Source: Lactifluus volemus (taxonomy: Eukaryota > Basidiomycota > Agaricomycetes > Russulales > Russulaceae). From it: DNA of 64,000 bases. Made by a program: the position numbers and the translations under genes. The notes beneath the pieces were generated by a model. The model was not told the DNA's origin, did not search any database, and saw only the letters and a program-made list of their open reading frames with translations. Shown here piece by piece: positions 12,541 to 23,759 of the stretch. Each line of letters opens with the position of its first letter. Position 1 is the first letter of the stretch. Location: NCBI GenBank assembly GCA_022376515.1, contig WTXI01000008.1:806001-870000 (forward strand). The letters are read 5' to 3'.

Positions 12541-12765
12541 CTACCGATTCCCAGTGCGTATGACCAGCATCACACAGCTCCGATGGTCCTCACTCGACAT
12601 TCCTAGACAGAAACCAATGTGCAGGGCTAGAGCACAACCACTGCTCGGTGTGCGATCCACATGAACAAAGTAGATCGGGTAGCCAAACTGGAATGGCCAC
12701 GTGGTGGTGGTCTGGGTCGCCGCCGCGGTCACGTTGTCATTGGCAAGGTCAGCCCTTTGTTTCAA
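12541..12765 (-). other. Possible decayed relative of the 51-62 kb family
   Basis: The minus-strand frame contains FGYPIYFVHVDR followed by RSCVMLVIRTGN. In the three genes at 51-62 kb the corresponding blocks are MPIFFVHxNR and GSCSTTYIRI with a similar gap. Another minus-strand frame (12339-12530) contains KIQVLAVLGCPNIS, loosely like the VILIGLVQVS block. No complete gene can be assembled. It could be a diverged pseudogene or a chance resemblance. Confidence 0.25.
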
Positions 12766-13269
12766 GGGATCCCATAGTTGAGATGTTTCTTACACTCCGA
12801 GTCTTTGTTGATCATTAGAGCCATGTTTCCGAGGCTGATTTGGTCCACTGGGGTGATGCCTGTGCGTTCAGTCTTTTCCTATTGTTTTTCTCGCCCTACC
12901 CTTTATGAACTCGAGAGCATTTAACAGCTTCCAATACAGGTAGATCACCAAACCCTCAAACCCACAAACGATGACGACGATGACGGCCCTGACCTCACCA
13001 TCGCTACTGCCGCCACCGCTGCCCTGTGGAGAGTCCCACGATGTCCCTGCCCTACATCTACCCCCCTCTTGCACTTCAGCAATCCAAGCGCATGCCATCG
13101 TGAGCTCGAGGCCGAGGAGCTCCCATGCCCACGCCCAGAACGGATGACAGGGACAAAGATGATGATGTGGAGGTGGTGGATCATTGACCGCAGTAGTCGG
13201 CTTTGCAGACACGGTGAGCACCAAGATGACTTGGATTGTTTGACGCGTGGCCACCTGGGGCAACGTGAT

Positions 13270-13490
13270 TAGCATCGAGGGTAGAATAAAATTGAATAGA
13301 GCTGTAACCGTAAATAGACAATAATGGGATTAATTCAATTATACCTGATTCAATTCTGATCAAGTGAATTCGGTCCGATCTGATCTGGTATTCAATTCGA
13401 TTCAGAATAATTATAATGCCTTCAATTTTCCATTGAATTAAAATGGCTATTGTTCGGATTTTTGAATTAGATTGAATGGTTCAATTTTTT
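13270..13490. repeat. AT-rich low-complexity block
   Basis: Rich in ATTCAATT/AATTGAAT, like 11190-11480. It lies just before the second LINE remnant. No gene seen. Confidence 0.5.
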
Positions 13491-13539
13491 GCAGTTTACT
13501 CCGGATTACTACATTCCACTTCTCACTGGGGTTTATGGT

Positions 13540-13975
13540 TGAGCGATCGCCGACTCGCCCGGTGTTTTGCACAGCACTTAGACTCCTCACGGAGCACGCT
13601 TTCACCGGGGAGTACAACGCTCGACACCGCCCGCGTGCACCTGACCCGTAGACCCCGTCCCATGTGATCCTCGACTGCCACCTCTTCAGGGAAGCTCGCG
13701 ACCCCACCCCCTCCATCAACATCATTTTTAGAACATATATTGGCAGAAAGGCCCTTGCAAAATTTATTGAAGACACCCAAGCTTGCATCAGACCCAGGAG
13801 ATACCCTCCAGAGAGGACCATGGCTGCCGTGGGTGATTGCCTGTACCCACACTTTAGAGTAATTCATACACAAACTAGTTATCAGGTTGCCTTTAGTTAG
13901 CTAGATGATGTGACGGAGCGCGTCTTGTTCTTTGTAGCTTTATAAATGCTGATTCCAAAATAAAATAAAAGTTGG
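13540..13975 (+). mobile_element. 3' remnant of a second Tad/jockey-like LINE
   Basis: Translated plus strand gives RPVFCTALRLLTEHAFTGEY, then NARHRPRAPDP, then SHVILDCHLFREARD, INIIFRT, ALAKFIEDTQACIRPRR. Each block matches the C-terminus of the LINE at 7842-10141 in order. The cysteine cluster is mostly deleted and a stop interrupts the frame. The 3' end (TTTATAAATGCTGATTC then an A-rich run) matches the 3' end of the first element. It is a decayed, severely 5'-truncated copy of the same or a closely related family. Confidence 0.85.
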
Positions 13976-13987
13976 CGGCATTGGCCC

Positions 13988-14150
13988 ATTGCTGCACAAA
14001 TTTAGTCTACGCCACCTCGATCGGAAAACATTTCAAATATCGGAAATGATCCGATCCAATCACGAACCAGAATTCAGCAAGGCACACCAATGGCAAAGCT
14101 GGATTGACTACCTGCAAGCACAACCAAGGTACTTCGGCTTCAGGAAACTA
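13988..14150 (+). repeat. Dispersed repeat, right copy
   Basis: Inverted match to 2545-2728, with the core TTTCAAATATCGGAAA, GATCCGATCCAATCA, GAACCAGAATT and CAAGGCACACC. It lies immediately downstream of the LINE remnant. Identity is moderate, with small gaps. Confidence 0.6.
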
Positions 14151-14786
14151 CGTGCCCCCTGTGCTCGCGCAAGATTGAAAGTCACCCAGACCGGGGCCAG
14201 ACATTTTACCGATGATGTAAAACATCTAGTACAGTACCGAGACTAGGCGTGGCGACGTGTATGACGGAATCGACGACAAACCGTAAACGTACTACAGTAC
14301 TTCTCAGAACTGCTCTAGCATGTAACCTTTCTACCCAAAAGTCCCAGAGCTATTTGCCAAAGGCTTGGCTCGTCCGATTTCTCCGATAGACTTGCTTCCA
14401 AATGTTGTGTTGTTGCCATTCTTCCTCGTCGTCGAGACAGGTTATTTGCGAGTAGATAGTCACTACATGTACAGTAACCGCAAAATAATCTATGATAGAG
14501 AAGAGGCGGATTTTTTTTGGACTTGCTGTGACGATGAAATTAGCTCGAGAGAAGTCCAAGTTAGTGCAGTTCAAGACAGTGAAGCCCACGGATCATGGTG
14601 TTTTTGAATTATCGAGATCTGCACGTCATCCGCTTGCAGGCACACGGCGTAAGCCCACTCTTGACCAGTCAATGTTGTTTGTTGAAGAAAAAAGATTAGA
14701 AATTACACTCTACAACACGCCCAAAACCGTTTCGTTCATAACCAATAATCCGGTCAGAGGATCATAAATGTCGTGTAGCACTCTTA

Positions 14787-17578
14787 TTACGCTGATGAGC
14801 CAGGTGACTTGATGACGTCCGCGGCCTACGAGACGAATTTTAGGTAAATATTAGTTGAGAGGAAAGAGGAAAGTTGGGAGATTGCTCACCTTTTCGGCGA
14901 TCGCAAACACGGTCGCCAGTGGCGCCACAGAAAAGGTGAAGGGGATGATGCTCGCATCCACTACACGTAGATTGGCAGTGCGATGTACTTTGAAGTCGGG
15001 AGCAATGACACCTGACCGAAATCGTCAAACATGTGATTCACGTGACCATGTTCTAAAATTACTCACCGCGGAGGTACTCTGGTGCCAGCGCGGCCGTTCC
15101 TATAGGATGGAAAGTCGACTGTGGTGTTTAGGGTTGGGGGTCAGACACCGAAGACAAATGGGGAGAAGGAAATTGAGCAGGCGCAACTTACGATTGCGTT
15201 TGAGCGCGTATAGGCGGCCCATTCATCGAATGTGTTCACGCGGTCTTCGCCTGGAGCGTTCTCGTTGACGAGGAGTTCGTTAATCGGCTCTGCGTGCATC
15301 CACTTGCGGAGCCATGCGGTGGCAGTTGCATGGAACGCGACGTCTGTTGATGATGCCCTACGTGAAAACGAATAACGGTAGGCATTGGTGCGGCTGACTG
15401 ACCGAATTTATGACCGAAATACTTCGGATCGATGACGGGAGGAGAAAGATAATCCGAAGAGTTAATGTGCTTCCAAATAAAACATCAGCAAATGCTTCAC
15501 TCCAGCATGGCGCTTTTAAGAAAGCTTTACCACAGAGCCCCGCGTAAATGGATGCTGCAACTGAATTCAGCCAGAGGAATGAAACGTTCGAGGGGCAGTA
15601 AAACGCACGAGATGGAATACGATCGGTGTTGCATAGGACGTATCAGGACTTGGAACCGATCCGGCACCTCCCGCAGAAAGCAAGAGGAATTCTGCCCAGC
15701 CGATCTTGCCCTCGTCAAACCACTTGCGCAGGACCTGGTACTGGACAGCCTGAAGGGGAGACAAGTCGCTGCCGACGGATGAAGGAATGAGTGACGAAAG
15801 AAGCTTTATCTCTTCCTTGGAAAGAACAGATTGCAAGGGGACACTGCCGGTGGCGGCCGTATCATAAGTGAGAATACCTGTCCCAGTCTCCGCGCTTCAT
15901 GCATTCCCGGCCCATCAGTGTAAGGCTGTGACAAATGGACACACAGAGACACTCACTGTAATGATATATGCTCTTGCGCAAAGGAGGGGTTAATGCGCAT
16001 TTCATCTGATCGTTCGTTGCGAGGCACATAGCCGATGAGAAGCGATCATTTGACAGGGGGAAGCGCAGACGTACCCAGTGTCTTGACGTGCTTCTTCGCA
16101 ACGTAATCGATCAGAGTGTATGTCTGATCCAGCAGATTTTCGCCCACTCCGGGAAGGTCAATCAGGGTCTCGATGCCGAAGCTCTTCAACAGGCTTCTAT
16201 CGCCGATACCAGAGAGCTCCAGAAGCTGAGGGGTCTTAAACGTGCCTTGATGGAAGGACGTCGCATCAGAAAACGTGCATATTCAAGCGCGCTAACCGAA
16301 CCCGGAAGGATCTGGCGTACCAGCAGACACGATGACTTCTCTCCTCGCGTTCACCTTGTACTTTTTCCCGCCCGACACAAACTCGACCGCCTCGGCGACT
16401 CGTGGCGTCTTCTTGTCCGGTGATCCAGCCTTGAACAACACCTTGGTAGCTTCAGCACCAGTGAGCACGACGAGGTTCTTCCTGTTCGCATTCGGTTCAA
16501 AATATCCAGTGAGCGATGAGGATCGAGTTCCCGATCGGGGATCGACCGCTCGGGCCGGAGTGAAGAAACCGGTGGCGTTGCCAGTTTCCTACGAGTCATT
16601 TGACTAAGCCTCAAGCCAAAACAGCGAATACGCCCACCAGGACGGTGAGGTGGAGAGGGGAGGGGAGGGGGGGGAGGAGCGAACTGGAATTACTACTCAC
16701 CGGGTTCGAGCTCGTACGCGCGCCGAGGGCGTTAGCCGCCGCGACGGACTCCTCGATCAGGTCGGGATAGTAATTATTGTAACTGATCTGCATGGGTCCG
16801 TTCTTGCCGAATACCTTCCCCAAGGCGGGGTCAGCCCGTCCGCCAGGAAGCGTCTTGATCGGCGGGCCCGTCCAGTTCTCCGCTTTGCGATAGTACGGCT
16901 CCAGGGCGTCAAATGACCACGTGGGTCCATTCCCGAGCTCGGTTCCCCACACATCAAATTCTTCCCGACTCGGGCGCTGCCAGAGCACATCGCTGATCAT
17001 ACTCGAGCCACCCAGCACGCGCGCTCTATAAACGCGCGCCGCGCACGCTGCGATATCAGTCGATGTCCAAACAGCAAAGCAACAAAAAAAGGAAGGGGAC
17101 TTGGAGAAGGATGGGGATTTGAAAAAAAAAAAAAGGTGCCTTACACAGTCTCTTGTACAACACGCCCATCGAGCCCCTCCTGTGGCACGCTCTTCAAATT
17201 CCAGTCATAAGCCGGGTCTCCGAACACAAGGCCATAGTTCACGATCAAGTCGATGCGCGGGTCCGTACCGGGCGATACGTACCCGCCAGCCTCGAGAACG
17301 CCGACGCGCACCCGTTCGTCCTCAGACAACCGCGCGGCGACTACGAGCCCTGCCGTTCCGCCCCCAATCACGACGTAATCGAATTCCTGCGCGGCGAAAG
17401 CGGACGCGGAGGAGGCGAGCGCCGCAGGACGCAACTTGCCAGCTCCGGCACCTGTACCTGCGGCGTCGGAGTGACCGCTTAGAGCCTGCAAGTACGGCGG
17501 CAGTGTTGGAGAGTAGTAGTATACGCCGAACGCTGCGAGCGCCGCAATGGAAGAGAGCGTGATAAGCCCACGCGACAT
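14787..17578 (-). CDS. GMC oxidoreductase (AA3_2-like), 12 exons
   Basis: Exons: 17578-17145, 17025-16701, 16588-16321, 16245-16075, 16005-15957, 15894-15609, 15560-15531, 15469-15403, 15343-15192, 15118-15067, 15011-14890 and 14825-14787; all junctions are in phase (about 664 aa). Flavoenzyme of the glucose-methanol-choline family, which oxidises alcohols or sugars using FAD. Seen: an N-terminal hydrophobic signal or anchor (MSRGLITLSSIAALAAFGVY), the FAD-binding VIGGGTAGLVVAARL, the GMC signature VLGGSSM, SAGTFKTPQLLELSGIG, LQHPFTRGSVHINSS, FHPIGTAAL with the first catalytic His, and NLRVVDASIIPF. The second catalytic position, normally His or Asn (SAH-type block), reads SVAPLAT, i.e. Ala. 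The enzyme is likely secreted or membrane-anchored. Substrate unknown. Confidence 0.9.
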
Positions 17579-18590
17579 TATTCTCTCTTTGTCCTTTTGT
17601 TTTCAAGAGTGGTTGAGGGGACGAGGACGAGATTCGGAGAGGAGATAGGTGTCGCAGCCACCAGAACAGGACTCGGAACTAACTGCAACACTTCAAAAGA
17701 GTGTTTATATACTAGTAAAGTCCATCTACAGCCTCGTGTTCCTCGGTCGCGAACAAGGCAGCGACGCAAAGTGAGGGTTACATGACAAACAAAAAAGACC
17801 GATCTAACCAGTGCTGGACACGCACATCATGGTGCCCTTGCGCCGCAATGGGCAGCTCTCGGCTATCTTTTTACTCGCACTGATGAATGGATTAATCGAT
17901 CGATCTGCGCATTCTTAAATTGGACAAACGGTAAGCCTGGCGAGAATGTGAGGGCGCTTCGGCCCAGCCCAATAACGGCGAGGACTTCCACTGATAATAA
18001 CTATTCAATTAAACTTACCACGGTTCATATACGTTATTCCTGTTGGAGTACAGCGCGACAGCACTGGAGCAGGTGGACCATTCCCGAGTAACTTCGGAAG
18101 CTTTCGGAGAGCGGAGAAGATGCGGAACCGGGATTTCCGTTCGCGTTTGGGCCAGGAGCGCCAGCCAACGTCTCGAGAAAAACAGGGCTGGTGGGACAGA
18201 GCGAGCCATATATGGCATAGCGGTAACTGCGACAAGTGACGCTCGCAATTCAGTATCCATTTCATAGACCGGACGTTACAAAAAATTATCTCCCAACGGT
18301 TAGATTCTGTTCACGTGCTGAAGCGTGAAGTAGCAAGCACCTGCTTTGTATATGCAGTCCTAAAGTCCCAACACAGATACTCAAAGTCCCAAACAAAAGA
18401 AATCGATGCAATATTGCTGTGGATGCTACTTCTCTCCCCGCAATTTCAATGTACGCAAAACACGAAACAAAATCGAGTCGAGTAAGATGTGAATGAACAG
18501 TGTTGGCAAGGGTTGGCTCGCCAGATTCCGGATGGGTATGTCAGTACGAAGGTATAAAAAAATCGTAGCGTTAGTCTATATATGTTGCGG

Positions 18591-21141
18591 TTAGCAGCCG
18601 CCATTGAGCCGGTTCTTGGGCAACTTGGTGTACTGAGACCATAGCGTCAGGTTGGCGTTTGCGTATGGTTCGGGATATTTATTGATGTAATCCATCGTCG
18701 GTGCACTTTTTGGGTCACACCCGATGTTGTGCGCACCAGGTGGCTGATATATGCGCACATAGTCGATGAGCATCGTTGCCGGGAAGTTCAGCTTCGTGAA
18801 GTCGGCACCATGGGAGAAATTTGGCGACATGCCCAGGTTCATGATGACGTACTATGCCGGTCATCACGCATTTTAGTCTCTCCTTTACGCGTAGACAAGA
18901 TAAACGCACCATGGGTTCAATGGGAATAGGTCGTGCACTGATCTCCGATGCGCTATCTGGGCCCAACCCAGTGGCTTTTAGGCCCCACACAAGTTTATCC
19001 TCGACAATCCAATTGATATACCCAGAAGAACTTCTCTAATTATTCAGCTTTTCCGTGCCAATACTAACCAGAAATATACGTACCCTGTTGCATATTCATA
19101 ACCGTAAGTAGAGAAGCATCCCTTTTCAAGCTCGTAACAATCTGGGTTTGTGAGGGTCAAGCCGCTGGTAGTTTGCTGAAACGCGCCTGCCGGTAGTTAT
19201 AGATCCGGATCAGGGATCAGGAACGCTATCATTCGAGAGGAAAGAACGTACCGCCAATGTAACCATTGAGCTGAGTCCGCCTAGGATCCGGAATATTTAG
19301 ATTACCTGAGCCATTTTGCCATGCATATGCAGCCTGTGCCCGTTATGGTCACCCTCGCCCGATTTTGCGTGGAATTGAACATACATTAAACGGTGCCCAT
19401 TGGGCAGATTGAGATACCTGTCCTCCATTGCCATCGACAAGAGCCTCAAAGAGATCGATTTCGGGGGCTGAACGACCGACAAAAGACCCATCCGAATGCT
19501 TTGGGCCAGGATGCGGCTCGCCAGGACAAGTGCATGCTGACAAGCGCTGGCCGGGGAGCAATGACTATACGGAGAAAGATGGTGAAGCCGTCAGCTGGTC
19601 AGGGGTAGGCAAAATCGAGAATACCCGCGCACGAGTTGGTTATTGTGTGTGGGGTCACCGTTTTCAACGGCCGCAAGGGGAGTTTGAGTTCCGGGAAAAG
19701 TCTGATTCGGAAGCGTGCCGACATCGCAAGAGTCGTACGTGTAGGGCCACTAAAAGCTGGTCAGAAAGAGTAGCCAACACGGAAAGGGGTAGTTACCAAG
19801 CCGTCGACGGTAGCACCGTACCCAGCACGGCCTTTTGGTGAAGGCTATGATCAGTACATAGTACGTTGCAAGTGGAGTGAATGCATACCTAAATTACCCA
19901 TCGTCCAAACAGCGGGCCAGAAACCACTGGAGGTGACATGAATGCGAGTCAGAATATTGAGATATTGACTTTGACTTACGGCTGTGTGTTGCTGCCAGGA
20001 AGCCGTACAGAAACTAAAAAAAGGACCGGATGTGACGACGTGAAAATAAGGCCAAGGCGTTGCGACAACACACCTTCAATCAACCCTCCAGTGAAGCAGA
20101 GCTTGTTCCTAGAGCATAACTAATGAATTATCGTGTCGAGGATATTAACTTGCGAGAACTCACCATGATTGTATCTAGCAACAGAAAGTAAATAACTGCC
20201 GGGAAGAATAAGGATTAGGACGCACCATGCCTGAAACATAATTCAAGTTGTGATTGGAGGCTGGATCCGCAACGTCGATGGTGAGCCTAAGATATCCGCC
20301 TTTTGTTGTGGCCATCTTGGGATCGTACCACTCCAAGTCTTCCTGTGGTACATGTCAACTATTGGGTATGGAATAGTAAGGAGCGTGCTGACAGTTGCCC
20401 AATAATACAGATTGACCGCTTCCCAGTAAGGGTCATCTCCAGGATAGAAAGTCCGACCGTCGACGTTGAATTCGTCAGAGAAGACAAGATCCCATTGTTG
20501 GGAGGGGTCCTCGTAGGATGCTTTGGTGTATGCGCTCTTTGGGGTGGCGATATCGATGAGAGCGACGTTGTTGGGCATCGCGGGAACTTGGCCGGAGGAA
20601 TTTACGCCGCCATAGTTGAACGCACCCAGTTTTGACTGGTGTTTTGTCGTGAAGTGGCTGTAAATTGGATAGCCGGCGCTGATAGAAGCGGAATCATTGG
20701 CGACGTCTCTCTGGGGAAGCAAAGGAAGAAAAACGAACAAGAGCATCATCATACCAGCGAGAAGGACGAAGAGGCATCCGAGATTAGCGAGACCACGAGA
20801 TGTAAAAATGTGGCCACCATTGTCATAGTGGCGGTCGCGCCTCGGGTCTGGATTGTGCAGAACATCATCCGGTTCTGGCACATTCATCGTGAGCGCTCCA
20901 GAACCCCATTCCATAGGGTCCGCTGCGAGCGCAAACTAGATGGAATGAATAATTCAGCATTGAAGGTATGAGCCAAGAGATGGGGAAGAATATACCTTAT
21001 CTGCGAACGAAGGAGCCTTCAAGAGAGCGCCCAATTAGTCAAGACATTAAAAGGAAGAGGTAAAAGGCGTACATGTGATGGGCGAGAAGAGAGAGAAGTA
21101 AGACTAGGATTCGGTAGGAGAGTTGTAGATGAGCCAGCCAT
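18591..21141 (-). CDS. SKN1/KRE6-family beta-glucan synthesis protein (GH16)
   Basis: Many short exons: the first are 21141-21073, 21016-20996, 20935-20393 and 20342-20226; the last ends at 18591. Family knowledge: SKN1/KRE6 are type II Golgi/ER membrane proteins needed for cell-wall beta-1,6-glucan. Seen: a cytoplasmic N-terminus (MEWGS, DDVLHNPDPRRD), a membrane span around LGCLFVLLAGMMMLLFVFL, then a luminal GH16-like domain with FSDEFNVDGRTFYPGDDPYW, LEWYDPKMATT, WNKLCFTGG, GFWPAVWTMGNLGRAGYGA, LSACTCPGE and the catalytic-type motif EIDLFEA. The tail includes IEPMYVIMNLGMSPNF and IDYVRIYQPPG. I followed splice phase through all conserved blocks. Upstream (minus strand) is a long CT-rich leader (about 21230-21310), typical of fungal promoters. 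Confidence 0.93.
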
Positions 21142-21417
21142 TTCGGGTCTTGGATAAGAAAACTGTGGGTGTGCCATGACGAGCAAAAGAAGGTATGTCT
21201 ATTATGATAGACAGAGATATGATAGAATAGTAGGCCTGAGTCTGTAAGTGAGAGTGGGGAGAAAGAAAAGAAAGCTGTAGGAAGGGAGGGGGGGGAGAAG
21301 AGAAAAAGGTCTAAAAATAATAAACAACATCTTTTTGACGTGATTACTGTTGTCCCTGTGTACGGTTACTGTACCTGATCATACTACTGTATGGTGACTG
21401 CCAGTTGGCAGTTGCTA

Positions 21418-22307
21418 TCATTCGGGCGCCGAGTCTCTCAAATTGGTAATAATCCCTTTAACAAGAGCCTCCGCGTTTGGACCATCTGCTACCACCTCTA
21501 CGACCAACCCGTGTTCTTCTCGTAAATAATTCGCCGTCGTTGGCCCGATTGTAGCGATAAGAGCCGGTTGCAGAGAACTGCAAACCGAGCCATCACCTCG
21601 ACCTGCCAACGAGAAATGTTCCCGTAACGCAGGCATCACGTGTGCCGCCACCGATGGTGCGAAAAATACGATCCACCAAGGCTCCCCCCATCATCTTCTG
21701 TCTGTTTGTTCCGTCTCATCGCCGCAGTGAACGGACCAAACGTACCAATTTTGTCCTGCAACGCCCGTGAAAGAATGCTCTCAAAATCCCGCACTCCGCG
21801 CGTCGCATATACCCCAAGTTCTCTCAGACAGCCCTCACCGAGTCCTTCCCGAACGATGCGGGGGAGCGTGTCGCGATTCTTGTCTCCAGTCAAATACAAC
21901 AATCTCTCTCCCTGCCTCACATCCCGCACGATGTACCGCGCAAGTTGCTCTGCCGTTCCGGACTCCGTCCCGCGCACGTCTTGCGGTGGATTTGGCAACT
22001 GCGCCAGCTTGGCTGCGGTGGCGGGCCCCACGGCATAGAACCGCACTGCCCGCCAGTCAATATCAGCACCCGCGTGGGCGCACGCCTCGACTGCCCGCGC
22101 AGACGTGACAATCACCCCATTCATCGTGCCTCGGTCATCGTCCTCAGCCCCACGAATAATGCGAGAGAGGTGATCCAAGTTCTCAAACGAAGTTTCGAGT
22201 ACTGGAAGCGAGAGGGGTCGAAATGAGGCGCGAGCAAGGGCGTCCTCGTAGGGATCAGTTGCTGGCGGGGATACGGGTGCACGAAGTAGGAGGACGTGCG
22301 GTGCCAT
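21418..22307 (-). CDS. HEM4: Uroporphyrinogen-III synthase (frameshift in this assembly)
   Basis: Heme biosynthesis: closes hydroxymethylbilane to uroporphyrinogen III. Starts MAPHVLLLRAPVSPPATDPY at 22307. Blocks include VIVTSARAVEAC, VGPATAAKL, YLTGDKNRDTLPRI, LRELGVYATRG, WWIVFFAPSVAAHVMPALRE and ATIGPTTANYLRE, in the order of the family. The first 200 residues and the last 80 lie in different frames. No canonical intron of correct phase joins them. They meet at a run of six C (plus strand, about 21684-21689); one extra base there would make the gene continuous with an acidic linker. I therefore suspect an assembly indel rather than a real break. It is divergently arranged with the citrate carrier. 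Confidence 0.88.
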
Positions 22308-22469
22308 GTTACTCGTCGCTTATAAGCCTTAGCGAGTGCCAAGGTTATTCTGAATTGTCCGCGCCGGAATTCCCGGGGCAGCTGATCCGGATGATTCGGT
22401 TCTTCGGTTCGCCAACTTCAAGAGGTTGTAACTGTAACTTTACTTAGTTACGTAGCAGCTTTGCGCATA
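22308..22469. promoter_or_regulatory. Shared divergent promoter region, HEM4 / citrate carrier
   Basis: Only 162 bp separate the HEM4 start codon (22307, minus) from the carrier start codon (22470, plus). Both genes act in mitochondrial metabolism. No clear TATA box is visible, so individual elements cannot be assigned. Confidence 0.55.
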
Positions 22470-23752
22470 ATGTCCTCAAAGAACGACAAGCCTCTCCACG
22501 CCCTCATTGCGGGTGCAACTGCCGGTGCCATAGAAGCGTAAGTACGTAGCTGGCAGTTCACCCAAATCCTCTTATACCCAATAGATCCGTAACCTACCCT
22601 GCCGAGTTTGCCAAGACACGCTCCCAATTTGGTGGCAAAGTCTGTTGTTTTTTTTCCGACGCCTTGTCTTATTTAACCTGCACACCACATAGCGCGAACC
22701 GCCTCTCACTGTCATCCGTGAAACCCTGCGCTCCCAAGGCGTGCGCGGTCTCTATGCTGGTTGTACGGCCCTCATCGTCGGAAATTCAGTCAAGCGGGCG
22801 TGCGCTTCCTGTCGTATGACAAGTTCAAACAAGCACTAGCCGACAAAGACGTGAGCTCGCTCTCCCAGCACCTGCTGACACCTCCAATTGATCCCGATCG
22901 ATCGGGCTCATAAGGGAAAAGTCAGTGCGCCACGAAGTCTTTTGGCGGGACTGGGGGCGGGCATGATGGAGGCTTTGTTTGCCGTCACACCTTCAGAAAC
23001 GATCAAGTGCGTTTTTTTTTTTTCCTTTTTTTTTTGACTGACCGCGACTTATCGGGGGTTAGAACGAAATTGATCGATGACGCAAAACGGCCTCAACCAC
23101 AATACCGCGGTCTCTTGCACGGAACGGCGTCTATTGTCCGAGAAGAGGGTCTGCGCGGGATCTATCGTGGCTTATTTCCCGTCGTACGTCGAAAACACAC
23201 CAATCTTTCAAACTCTGAAAAGCGAACGAAAAAACTTGATGATATTTAGATGATGCGGCAGGGTGCCAATTCAGCCGTCCGCTTCACGACGTATACCACG
23301 CTCAAGCAATTCGTGCAGAGCCGCACGCGCGCGGGACAGACCCTGCCTAGCAGCGTCACCTTTGGCATCGGCGCGATCGCTGGCCTCGTCACGGTGTACA
23401 CCACCATGCCGTTCGAGTTGCGTCGTCTCCACACCGAGCTATTCTATATACTGCAGCTCACCCTGAACCCCCTTGCCTGCTAGTGTGATCAAGACGCGCA
23501 TGCAGTCCCTCGAAGCGCGCGCACAATACCGTAATTCGCTGCATTGCGCATACCGTATCTTTACAGAGGAGGGCATCCTGCGCTTCTGGACGGGCACGAC
23601 GCCGAGACTGGCACGACTAGTGGTGAGCCCCTTTTTCTACCCTTCCTTCTATGTTATCATCTCGCTGAATGATTGTAACTCAGATGAGTGGGGGGATTGT
23701 GTTTACGATCTACGAGAAGGTCATCGTTCTCATTGGGGGGCGAAATATATAG
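22470..23752 (+). CDS. CTP1: Mitochondrial tricarboxylate (citrate) carrier
   Basis: SLC25 inner-membrane carrier exchanging citrate for malate or another tricarboxylate. Starts MSSKNDKPLHALIAGATAGA. The three family motifs are PAEFAKTR, PSETIKTK and PFDVIKTR; this set is characteristic of citrate carriers. Other blocks: GVRGLYAGCTALIVGNSVK, VRFLSYDKFKQAL, GLRGIYRGLFPV, MMRQGANSAVRF, RNSLHCAYRIFTEEGILRFW and the end MSGGIVFTIYEK. About seven short introns split the gene. One base appears to be missing near 22792 (after NSVK), which shifts frame before VRFLSYDKF. With that base counted, all blocks are collinear. This may be an assembly error, like the one in neighbouring HEM4. Confidence 0.9.
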
Positions 23753-23759
23753 ATCAGTT

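Noticed and set aside
15919..15957. 31-nt candidate intron in the GMC gene
   Set aside because: Too short. A 56-nt intron to 15895 restores a typical GMC block (TGILTYDTA) in phase.
21230..21310. Purine-rich tract as a possible structural or replication element
   Set aside because: On the minus strand it is the CT-rich leader and promoter of the SKN1/KRE6 gene, a common fungal feature.
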